Below are positions 1-5,130 of a stretch of 5,130 nucleotides of DNA, in pieces. The notes under the pieces are model-generated. The model did no database searches. It was given only the letters and a program-made list of their open reading frames with translations, and had not been told where the DNA came from. Position 1 is the stretch's first letter. The number at the start of each line of letters is the position of its first letter. The position numbers were made by a program, and so were the translations under genes. Source of the DNA: Gammaproteobacteria bacterium (GTDB lineage: Bacteria; Pseudomonadota; Gammaproteobacteria; Pseudomonadales; Azotimanducaceae); contig VXPR01000087.1 in NCBI GenBank assembly GCA_009839405.1, positions 1 to 5,130 on the forward strand. The letters are read 5' to 3'.

Positions 1-58
1 GTGTTGGGGGGGTTGTGGGGGTTGGTTGATTAAGCGGCGTGGGGTCGGGGCCCCCCCC
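1..58. other. G/T-only tract followed by a G4/C8 block
   Basis: Bases 1-28 consist only of G and T, with G-runs at 6-12 and 17-21. Further G-runs at 41-44 and 47-50 lead straight into eight C residues at 51-58, so 47-54 is a perfect GGGGCCCC palindrome. I see no credible reading frame here. Four G-runs of at least four bases could in principle form a G-quadruplex on the plus strand, but the spacer between the second and third runs is long (22-40). The tract could also be low-complexity spacer. The window edge hides what lies to the left. Confidence 0.35.
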
Positions 59-94
59 TCCCATAAAAGCTCGTCCGCTTTGCTCTTATGGGGG
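58..94. repeat. Imperfect stem-loop in intergenic DNA
   Basis: Bases 58-70 can pair with 82-94 around an 11-nt loop. The core arm is CCCATAA facing TTATGGG. Of 13 positions, 11 are Watson-Crick pairs, one is G.T (59/93) and one is an A.C mismatch (67/85). A shorter competing hairpin, AAAGC with GCTTT (66-70/77-81), lies inside it. No T-tract follows the stem on either strand, so it is not a standard intrinsic terminator. It could be part of a compound intergenic repeat together with the REP-like element at 158-182. Confidence 0.45.
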
Positions 95-157
95 CCGCCT
101 GCGGGCTGCGCAGAGGCGCAAGTCCGCGCTAGCCAACGCCATGCATCACGCCAGCAC

Positions 158-182
158 GGGCGACCACGAGGGTCGCCCCTAC
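158..182 (-). repeat. REP-like palindromic element
   Basis: Read on the minus strand, this is GTAG (182-179) followed by the perfect 8-bp inverted repeat GGGCGACC / GGTCGCCC (178-171 and 165-158) around a 5-nt loop. A GTAG-type tetranucleotide at the foot of a palindrome is the hallmark of bacterial REP sequences, the family mobilised by RAYT (TnpA-REP) transposases. Elements starting GTAGGGGCGACC are, as far as I recall, common in intergenic DNA of high-GC proteobacteria. It sits 13 nt past the stop codon of the small gene at 196-414, a typical position for a REP. Only one copy is visible, so family membership is inferred from structure. Confidence 0.55.
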
Positions 183-195
183 GACCGGACCTTCC

Positions 196-414
196 TTAAG
201 GACGTGTGGGGTTGCGGTGCGAACGCGGGTTGCGCCTTGGCGCATCGCGCGGCCCGTAGGACGGCTCGCTGCGGGCCAAGCTACCCACCAGTTCCATGAT
301 CTGTGTGTGGTGGAGTTCGTCGCGGCGACGAAGCGTGGAGAAGCCGTAGAGCAGGGACAGAACGGTTGCCGTGAATCCAGCAACGGTGAGGGCGATATCC
401 AAGACTTCCAACAT
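196..414 (-). CDS. Predicted small single-pass membrane protein, 72 aa, unknown function
   Basis: I do not recognise this protein. From the ATG at 414 it begins MLEVLDIALTVAGF. Residues 4-25 form one hydrophobic segment (Leu/Val/Ala/Phe, ending LLYGF), followed by STLRRRDELHH. The arginine cluster after the segment suggests N-terminus outside and C-terminus in the cytoplasm. Residues 32-48 look helical and amphipathic. The last 20 or so residues are rich in Arg, Pro and Asn and look disordered. An in-frame ATG at 465 would add 17 non-hydrophobic residues. I prefer 414 because GGGAGA lies 6 nt before it, with AGGAGG further up. The gene starts 94 nt after the purF stop on the same strand and ends in TAA just before a REP-like element. 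It may ride on the purF transcript or have its own promoter. The odd tail overlaps an inverted repeat, so the original protein may have been shorter. Confidence 0.55.
   Translation of the reverse strand: MLEVLDIALTVAGFTATVLSLLYGFSTLRRRDELHHTQIMELVGSLARSEPSYGPRDAPRRNPRSHRNPTRP
251..277. repeat. Inverted repeat inside the 3' part of the small membrane-protein gene
   Basis: Bases 251-259 (GGCCCGTAG) face 269-277 (CTGCGGGCC) around a 9-nt loop. Eight pairs are Watson-Crick; 257/271 is G.T on the plus strand and A.C on the minus strand. The outer six pairs are all G-C. It falls in codons 47-55 of the gene at 196-414, where the predicted protein turns from helical to Arg/Pro-rich. There is no T-tract, so I do not call it a terminator. 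Confidence 0.45.
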
Positions 415-420
415 TGTTGT

Positions 421-436
421 TCTCCCGCTTCCTCCT
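421..436 (-). promoter_or_regulatory. Ribosome-binding site of the small membrane-protein gene
   Basis: On the minus strand GGGAGA (426-421) lies 6 nt before the ATG at 414, and a full AGGAGG (436-431) lies 16 nt before it. This purine-rich stretch decides the choice of ATG 414 over the ATG at 465. It is also the main support, besides the hydrophobic segment, for treating the small frame as a gene. Confidence 0.55.
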
Positions 437-508
437 AACCCATCAAGGTTCCATTGACGACGCAAACTCTGACGTGGAGCGTGCGGGATGGCAAGTTTTT
501 TTCGGTCC

Positions 509-2038
509 TTAGGCGTCCACGTTGTGCAGGTCGATGGCGGTGCGAACCATGCCGGCGCGGTCGGCTTCGCGCTTTTGCTTCATGCGGTCGCTGCGCACCA
601 TGGACAGGCGCGTCAGGTAGTCGTCGTCGATGTCGCCGGTGACATAGTCGCCGTCGAACACCGAGCAGTCAAAGTGCGTAAGCGCGGGGTTGCCTTCCGC
701 CGCCGATGCCACGAGATCGTCCACGTTCTGATACACCAATCCGTCCACCCCGATTCGCTCGGCGATCTGCTCTTCGGTGCGGTTGAATGCCACCAGCTCG
801 TGCGAGGCCGGCATGTCGATGCCATAGACATTTGGATAGCGCACGGGCGGCGCCGCCACCGCCATGAACACCTTGTTCGCACCTGCCGCGCGCGCCTGGC
901 GCACGATCTGGCCCGTGGTGGTGCCGCGGACGATGGAATCCTCCACCAAGAGCACGTTCTTGCCGGCAAACTCGAGGTCGATGGCATTTAGCTTCTGCTG
1001 CACGGAGCGCTGCCGCTGCTTCTGTCCCGGCATGATGAAGGTGCGGCCGATGTAGCGGTTCTTGACGAAGCCCTCGCGGAACTTCACGTTCAGCGCATAG
1101 GCGAGCGGAATCGCCGAGGTGCGGCTCGACTCCGGGATCGGAATCACGACGTCAATGTCGTGCTTCGTGCCCCACTCCGCCAGGATGCGCTCGGCTAGGT
1201 GCTCGCCCATGCGCAGCCGCGCCTTGTACACCGAGACGCCATCCAGGATCGAGTCCTCGCGGGCAAGATAGACGTGCTCGAAGATGCAGGGCGAATGCGT
1301 CGCCGGTGGCGCGCACACCCGCGCCTCCACCTCGCCGGCCTCGGTGATGCAGATGGCTTCGCCCGGCGCCACGTCGCGCACGAAGTCGAACCCGAGAATG
1401 TCGATGGCATTGCTCTCGGACGCCACCATGTGCTCGGTGCCGCGCACGGTCTCGCGCACGCCATAGGCGAGCGGGCGGATGCCGTGCGGGTCGCGAACAG
1501 CGACGATGCCGAAGCCGCGCACCATCGCCACCGCACCATAGGCGCCCCGACAGCGCCGATGCACGCCCTCCACGGCGTCGAGGACATGCTCCGGGCGCGG
1601 CTCCTGGGCGCCGATTTTCTGCAACTCGTGCGCCAGCACGTTGAGCAGGATCTCCGAGTCGGAATTGGTGTTGACGTGGCGGAGATCCGCGCGGAACACA
1701 TCGTCTTCGAGCTCGGCCGCATTGGTGAGGTTGCCGTTGTGCGCGAGGCTGATGCCGTACGGCGAGTTGACGTACATGGGCTGCGCCTCGGCGGCGCTCG
1801 AAGAGCCGGCAGTGGGATAGCGCACGTGGCCGATGCCCACATTGCCCCGCAGCCGTTGCATGTGGCGCGGTTCGAACACCTCCCGCACGAGGCCATTGTC
1901 CTTGCGCAGATACAGTCGGTTGCCATCGCCGGTGACGATGCCGGCGGCATCCTGGCCGCGATGTTGGAGCGCAAGCAGGGCGTCGTAGATCTGCTGGTTG
2001 ACCGGTCTCCTGCTGACGATGCCGACGACCCCACACAT
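509..2038 (-). CDS. purF: Amidophosphoribosyltransferase (glutamine PRPP amidotransferase)
   Basis: PurF catalyses the first committed step of purine synthesis in the cytoplasm: PRPP plus glutamine gives 5-phosphoribosylamine, glutamate and pyrophosphate. The protein has 509 residues (E. coli PurF has 505) and is collinear with it. Residues 1 to about 235 are the N-terminal-nucleophile glutaminase domain. Cys2 follows the initiator Met directly, so there is no propeptide of the Bacillus type; RYPTAG (73-78), HNGN (100-103) and Asp127 form the glutamine site. Residues from about 260 to 470 are the phosphoribosyltransferase domain, with the flexible loop KNRYIGRTFIMPGQ (326-339) and the PRPP motif VLLVEDSIVRGTT (362-374). 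The Cys ligands of the Fe-S type are not evident. The start is fixed by MCGVVGI; GGGAG lies 11 nt upstream inside the cvpA end, and the gap to cvpA is 3 nt, so coupling is likely. It is the last gene of the operon core, ending in TAA. Confidence 0.97.
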   Translation of the reverse strand: MCGVVGIVSRRPVNQQIYDALLALQHRGQDAAGIVTGDGNRLYLRKDNGLVREVFEPRHMQRLRGNVGIGHVRYPTAGSSSAAEAQPMYVNSPYGISLAHNGNLTNAAELEDDVFRADLRHVNTNSDSEILLNVLAHELQKIGAQEPRPEHVLDAVEGVHRRCRGAYGAVAMVRGFGIVAVRDPHGIRPLAYGVRETVRGTEHMVASESNAIDILGFDFVRDVAPGEAICITEAGEVEARVCAPPATHSPCIFEHVYLAREDSILDGVSVYKARLRMGEHLAERILAEWGTKHDIDVVIPIPESSRTSAIPLAYALNVKFREGFVKNRYIGRTFIMPGQKQRQRSVQQKLNAIDLEFAGKNVLLVEDSIVRGTTTGQIVRQARAAGANKVFMAVAAPPVRYPNVYGIDMPASHELVAFNRTEEQIAERIGVDGLVYQNVDDLVASAAEGNPALTHFDCSVFDGDYVTGDIDDDYLTRLSMVRSDRMKQKREADRAGMVRTAIDLHNVDA

Positions 2039-2041
2039 GCT

Positions 2042-2557
2042 TCAGACCGCTCCCGTTCCTTCGCTGTCAGAGCCGACGCCGAAAAGCGCGAGCACCGCGT
2101 CGACGAATTCCATCACAAGACCCTCGAAGGGCAGCAGGATCGGCAGGACGGTGGAGTCGGCCCACCAAGCGTGTTCCTCCGCGAACGGACGCAAGGCAAC
2201 CAAGGCGACGATGACCAGGATCGCGCCCCGCACGGCGCCGAACGCCAACCCAAGGGTGCGGTCGGTGCCGGTGAGGCCGGTGGCCTCGACCATGGCCCCC
2301 AGCATCTTCTGCAGGAACGCGCCGGCGACCAACACCACGACGAAAGTCGCCGCGAAGCCGAGCGCGCCCTTGACGCCCGTGCCGACGTTGAACTGCATCG
2401 CCTCGGCCAAGAGTGGGCCAAGGAGGAGGGCAAGGAGGAACGCCCCTGCCCAGATCGCCAGAGACACCACCTCGCGCACGAGGCCCCGAAAGAGCCCGAA
2501 GGCTGCCGACGCACCGATGGCGATCAACATGACGATATCGGCCGTCGGCAGGGGCAC
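2042..2557 (-). CDS. cvpA: CvpA family inner-membrane protein
   Basis: CvpA is a small inner-membrane protein named for its need in colicin V production in E. coli. It is commonly found just before purF; its molecular role is unsettled. This protein has 171 residues (E. coli 162) and four likely membrane segments at about 7-21, 31-51, 66-84 and 103-122. Family signatures are visible: FRGLVRE (23-29) after the first segment and GTDRTLGLAFGAVRG (97-111) before the fourth. The tail from about 123 is mostly soluble with an amphipathic helix near 143-160. The start is GTG. It matches the family's N-terminus by length, and AAGCAGG, overlapping the dedD stop, lies 9 nt before it. The ATG at codon 10 would cut into the first membrane segment. 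It sits 15 nt after dedD and 3 nt before purF, so it is very probably co-expressed with both. Confidence 0.93.
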   Translation of the reverse strand: MPLPTADIVMLIAIGASAAFGLFRGLVREVVSLAIWAGAFLLALLLGPLLAEAMQFNVGTGVKGALGFAATFVVVLVAGAFLQKMLGAMVEATGLTGTDRTLGLAFGAVRGAILVIVALVALRPFAEEHAWWADSTVLPILLPFEGLVMEFVDAVLALFGVGSDSEGTGAV

Positions 2558-2572
2558 GTGGCGCGGCCTGCT

Positions 2573-3136
2573 TCAATGCGTCACGCGCCGGACGACGGCG
2601 TCGAGGCTGTAGCGACGTTCGAGTTCCTGCTCGAGGGCTGCGGCATCCTCGCGGCTGATGATCGGCCCTACGGCAACACGGGTGCTTTCGCCGGCATCGC
2701 TCCTGATCGTGGACTTGAGCGCCGCATAGCCGTCGGCGCGCAGGCGCTCACGCAGCGCCTCGGCGTTGGCATGGTTGCTGAAGGCACCCACTTGCACGGC
2801 CCAGGCAGGTTCCAGCCCGCCTTCCGTCCCCGCCGAGTCCGGCTCAGCCGCCAGTTCCGGCAGCAGCACGGGTTCGCCGATCCGCACCCCGGTGTCGGTG
2901 GCGAAGCCGTCGGCATCCACGGAATCCACAAGGCGACCGGCGGCTTCGGTGAGTTCGTTCATGTCCGCGACTCCGGAAGAATCCGGCTGCACGGCCAGTT
3001 CCGGCGGCGCGGCAGGATAGGGCCGTTCAAGCTCCGGGGGCTCTTCGTCGAACAGCATGGGCAGGACGATGGCCGCCACGGCGACCAAGAACACCGTGCC
3101 GGTGACGCGATGGCGTGTCTGTTCCGACAGTTTCAT
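2573..3136 (-). CDS. dedD: DedD-like SPOR-domain cell-division protein
   Basis: This is a bitopic inner-membrane protein whose periplasmic SPOR domain is expected to bind denuded glycan strands at the division septum, as E. coli DedD does. It has 187 residues against about 220 in E. coli. A short cytoplasmic N-terminus (MKLSEQTRHR) precedes a membrane segment at about 11-28 (TGTVFLVAVAAIVLPMLF), very like the DedD segment. An acidic, Pro/Ala/Glu-rich linker follows (29-110), shorter than and without the Lys/Pro repeats of the E. coli protein. The SPOR domain covers about 111-185, opening WAVQVGAFS and holding VAVGPIISREDA (154-165). The frame stays open upstream inside folC, but the start is the ATG at 3136. 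It gives the membrane segment at the right place and overlaps the folC stop as ATGA. No strong Shine-Dalgarno precedes it, which fits translational coupling to folC. Confidence 0.9.
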   Translation of the reverse strand: MKLSEQTRHRVTGTVFLVAVAAIVLPMLFDEEPPELERPYPAAPPELAVQPDSSGVADMNELTEAAGRLVDSVDADGFATDTGVRIGEPVLLPELAAEPDSAGTEGGLEPAWAVQVGAFSNHANAEALRERLRADGYAALKSTIRSDAGESTRVAVGPIISREDAAALEQELERRYSLDAVVRRVTH

Positions 3137-4395
3137 CCGGGTAGCGACAGCAAACGGCGTGTCCGCTCCACGACGTCGAAGGAACCGCAGACGAGAATAA
3201 CACCGTCCTCGGCGCTGCTTTTGAGCGCATGCTCGATGGCGGCGTCGAGGTTGCCGGCGAAGGCTTCGGGCATCCGCGCCGCCTCGCGCATGGACGCCGC
3301 CGAGCGAGCGCGCCACGTCTCGGTGTCCGCGAAGCGAAGCGTCGTGGTGGCCTTGGCGAGGGGCGCGACGATTGCGCGGATGTCCTTGTCCTCGAGGCAG
3401 CCCACGACGCAATGCACCGATCGGTTCGGGAACCGCTCCCCGAGCTGGCTGGCAAGGAACGCCGCGCCATCGGGGTTGTGGCCAACATCGAGCACCCACT
3501 GTCGACCCTGTGCGCGGGCGGTCTCGAAGCGGCCAGGGATGTGGACAAGCCCGGCGGCTTGGTGCCAGCCGGCATCGCCAAGGTCTTCCATGCCCAATGC
3601 CGCCGCCTGCAAGGCGGTCGCGACGTTGGCGGATGCAGCAGCACACGACACATCGCCAAAGCGACGCACGGCGTCGTCCTTTCCGGTGAGCCAGTAGCCC
3701 TCTGAATCGTGGCCGAAATCGCGCCCGGCCAGATACACCGGCGCCTCCAATTCGCGAGCCCTCTGCAGCACCGAGCCCGGCGGGTCCGCGCCGCCGAACA
3801 CGAGCGGCGTCCCTGGACGCAGGATGCCGGCCTTCTCGCCGCCGATGGCCTCTCGATCCGGCCCCAGGATCGCCTGGTGGTCGAGGCCGATGCTTGCGAT
3901 GACGGTCACGTCGCCATCGACGACGTTGACGGCATCGAGGCGTCCGCCGAGGCCCACCTCCAGCACACTCGCCGCAACGTTGGCTCGTCGATGCAGCGTG
4001 AGCGCCGCCAGCACGGCGAACTCGAAGTAGGAGAGCTCCGCATCGCCCCGTCCGGCGTCCACCGCGTCTAGCGCCTCGACAATCGCCGCATCGTCCGCCG
4101 CCACGCCATTGATGCGGATGCGCTCATGGAAGCGGCGCAAGTGCGGGGAGGTGGTGGTGCCAACGGCATGTCCATGTGCAAGCAGCAATCGCTCGAGAAC
4201 CGCTACCGTCGAGCCCTTGCCGTTGGTGCCTGCCACGACGAAGGAGAGTGGGGCCGGGGGATTGACGCCAAGGCGCGCGGCAACGTCCGCCACATGGTCG
4301 AGACCGCGGATCACGTTGGCAGGGATCTCCCGGCCAATCCGCTCAAGCCAGTCTTCGGGAGTGATCGGGCTCGTCACCGGTGCAAGCCGCCCCAT
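3133..4395 (-). CDS. folC: Bifunctional folylpolyglutamate synthase / dihydrofolate synthase
   Basis: FolC is a cytoplasmic Mur-ligase-family enzyme. It adds glutamate to dihydropteroate to make dihydrofolate and then extends the glutamate tail of reduced folates, using ATP. The 420 residues match the E. coli length (422). Visible motifs in order are RGLDHVADVAARLG (30-43, pterin-binding loop region), the P-loop AGTNGKGST (55-63), TSPHL (81-85), YFE (123-125), LEVGLGGRLDAVN (145-157), SIGLDHQ (168-174), and GEKAGI (186-191, with Lys188 at the usual carbamylated position). The C-terminal domain has PGRFE (287-291), DVGHNPDGA (303-311) and CGSF (403-406). The ATG at 4395 lies 5 nt after the trpA stop, but its only Shine-Dalgarno-like stretch, GGGGAG, directly touches it. 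GTG at 4377 (codon 7) is an alternative start that would not affect the folded core. The stop overlaps the dedD start. Confidence 0.96.
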   Translation of the reverse strand: MGRLAPVTSPITPEDWLERIGREIPANVIRGLDHVADVAARLGVNPPAPLSFVVAGTNGKGSTVAVLERLLLAHGHAVGTTTSPHLRRFHERIRINGVAADDAAIVEALDAVDAGRGDAELSYFEFAVLAALTLHRRANVAASVLEVGLGGRLDAVNVVDGDVTVIASIGLDHQAILGPDREAIGGEKAGILRPGTPLVFGGADPPGSVLQRARELEAPVYLAGRDFGHDSEGYWLTGKDDAVRRFGDVSCAAASANVATALQAAALGMEDLGDAGWHQAAGLVHIPGRFETARAQGRQWVLDVGHNPDGAAFLASQLGERFPNRSVHCVVGCLEDKDIRAIVAPLAKATTTLRFADTETWRARSAASMREAARMPEAFAGNLDAAIEHALKSSAEDGVILVCGSFDVVERTRRLLSLPG

Positions 4396-4400
4396 CTCCC

Positions 4401-5130
4401 CTAGGCGTCGAGGGCTTGGCGGAGCGATCGGACCTGGGCCTCGAGGCGCGCCGGGATCTCCTCCGGCGGCGCTTCGCCCATTGTCGTCACGAGGGCCGTG
4501 CCGACCACGACACCGTCTGCCACCGCCGCAACGCGACGTGCGGAGTCGCCGTCGCGGATGCCGAAGCCGACCAGGATGGGAAGTTCCGTGGCTTCGCGTA
4601 GGCGAGTCACGGCCTGACCCACCGTTTCCGGGTCCAGGAGGTTGGCGCCGGTGGTGCCGCGGAAGCTGACGTAGTAGAGGAAGCCGCTGGCGACACTGGC
4701 GATCATGCGCGCCCGTTCCGGCGTCGTCGTGGGTGCCGCCAGGAGCACGAGGTCCATGCCCTGTGCTGCCAGCAACTCCTTCACCTCGGCGGCCTCCTCA
4801 GGCGGCAGGTTGACGAGGATCACGCCATCCACGCCAGCCTTTCCCGCTGCCGACGCGAACTCAGCGAGGCCCATCTTGAGGAGCACGTTGAGGTAGCCCA
4901 TGAGCAGGACCGGGGTGGCGGTGTCGGAAGTGCGAAACGCAGCCACCATGTCGAGCACATCCCGCAGCGTGGTGCCGATGGCCAGCGCTCGCTCGGAGGA
5001 AAGCTGAATGGCGGGGCCGTCCGCCTCGGGGTCGGAGAACGGCACGCCGAGTTCGATGATGTCGGCGCCGCCCCGCACCAAGGCGTGCATGGCCGGCACC
5101 GTGACCTCCGGAGCGGGATCACCGGCTACG
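4401..5130 (-). CDS. trpA: Tryptophan synthase alpha subunit, 5' end beyond the window
   Basis: TrpA cleaves indole-3-glycerol phosphate to indole and glyceraldehyde 3-phosphate and passes indole through a tunnel to TrpB, the last step of tryptophan synthesis. The visible 242 residues begin inside the protein (VAGDPAPE, matching the VTLGDPG region near E. coli residue 24), so about 20-25 N-terminal residues lie to the right. The GTG at 5099 is internal. The TIM-barrel signature ELGVPFSDPEADGP carries both catalytic acids, at visible residues 26 (Glu) and 37 (Asp), with the same 11-residue spacing as Glu49 and Asp60 in E. coli. SFRGTTGAN (155-163), GFGI (188-191) and VVGTALV (208-214) are the phosphate-binding loops. 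Visible residue 107 is Asn in VNLPPEE, where E. coli and most relatives have Asp. trpB is expected just upstream. The TAG stop lies 5 nt before folC, where accD sits in many relatives. Confidence 0.95.
   Translation of the reverse strand, partial: VAGDPAPEVTVPAMHALVRGGADIIELGVPFSDPEADGPAIQLSSERALAIGTTLRDVLDMVAAFRTSDTATPVLLMGYLNVLLKMGLAEFASAAGKAGVDGVILVNLPPEEAAEVKELLAAQGMDLVLLAAPTTTPERARMIASVASGFLYYVSFRGTTGANLLDPETVGQAVTRLREATELPILVGFGIRDGDSARRVAAVADGVVVGTALVTTMGEAPPEEIPARLEAQVRSLRQALDA

Noticed and set aside
39..299. Plus-strand frame of 86 codons and minus-strand frame 129-383
   Set aside because: Both run through the stem-loop and REP-like palindromes, have Arg/Ala/Pro/Cys-rich translations, and compete with the better-supported small membrane-protein gene. 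The minus-strand frame's VVGATLVVARAG run is what a GTAGGGGCGACC repeat reads as when mistranslated.
466..502. Possible promoter for the small gene: an A7 tract (502-496), TTGCCA (494-489) and CAGAGT (471-466) with 17-nt spacing on the minus strand
   Set aside because: The -35-like box is good but the -10-like box matches TATAAT at only three positions. It is too weak to list as a feature; the small gene could equally be expressed from the purF transcript.
415..508. A rho-independent terminator after purF
   Set aside because: I found only weak 4-bp pairings in the gap. The only homopolymer run is A7 on the transcribed-sense strand, not T, so no intrinsic terminator is supported.
488..991. 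Plus-strand frame of 167 codons opposite the 3' part of purF
   Set aside because: It lies antisense to well-conserved purF sequence, its translation is His/Val/Arg-rich, and it shows no motif or ribosome-binding site.
2573..3646. A longer 357-residue version of the DedD-like protein starting inside folC
   Set aside because: The extra N-terminal 170 residues are an out-of-frame reading of folC, Arg/Cys-rich and without domain features. The ATG at 3136 gives the expected DedD-like membrane anchor.
1199..3697. An 832-codon open frame on the plus strand, opposite purF, cvpA, dedD and part of folC
   Set aside because: It is codon-aligned with purF, cvpA and dedD, which all share one reading frame on the minus strand. 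Stops in that antisense frame would need the sense codons TTA, CTA or TCA, which are rare in this GC-rich DNA. The translation is low-complexity His/Arg/Asp/Ala-rich with no family motifs, so it is a shadow of real genes.
4401..5099. trpA starting at the GTG at 5099
   Set aside because: The frame remains open to the window edge and the residues before this GTG (VAGDPAPEVT) match the conserved N-terminal part of TrpA, so the gene is cut by the window rather than starting there.

Overview
The window is GC-rich bacterial DNA, roughly two-thirds G+C, with strong third-position G/C bias. It is almost entirely coding on the minus strand. Gene order and protein sequence point to a proteobacterium, most likely a gammaproteobacterium: the PurF is of the E. 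coli type, the SPOR protein resembles DedD, and folC-dedD-cvpA-purF is the classic gamma/beta order. Genus cannot be read from the sequence.

From right to left, in the direction of transcription, five genes form a tightly packed operon. They are trpA (5' end cut by the window edge), folC, a DedD-like SPOR-domain gene, cvpA and purF. The junctions are 5 nt (trpA/folC), a 4-nt ATGA overlap (folC/dedD), 15 nt (dedD/cvpA) and 3 nt (cvpA/purF). No promoter or terminator lies between them, so co-transcription and translational coupling are likely. The products are the last-step aldolase of tryptophan synthesis, folate synthesis and polyglutamylation, a septal-ring peptidoglycan-binding protein, a small inner-membrane protein linked to purine synthesis and colicin V export, and the first committed enzyme of purine synthesis. 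The metabolic links are plausible: chorismate feeds both tryptophan and folate, and folate and PurF both serve purine synthesis. In many relatives accD sits immediately before folC. Here it is missing from that place and trpA abuts folC directly.

Left of purF (bases 1-508) the character changes. A 94-nt non-coding gap (415-508) has no clear terminator. It leads, by a good ribosome-binding site, to a predicted 72-residue single-pass membrane protein (196-414, minus strand) that I do not recognise. Its 3' coding part contains a strong inverted repeat (251-277). Just past its stop lies a REP-like element (158-182: GTAG followed by a perfect 8-bp palindrome on the minus strand). Further left are a second imperfect stem-loop (58-94) and a G/T-only tract running into a GGGG/C8 block (1-58).

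I see no tRNA, rRNA, CRISPR array, insertion sequence or other obviously new system. The most open points are the small membrane protein with its repeat-rich downstream region and the absence of accD.
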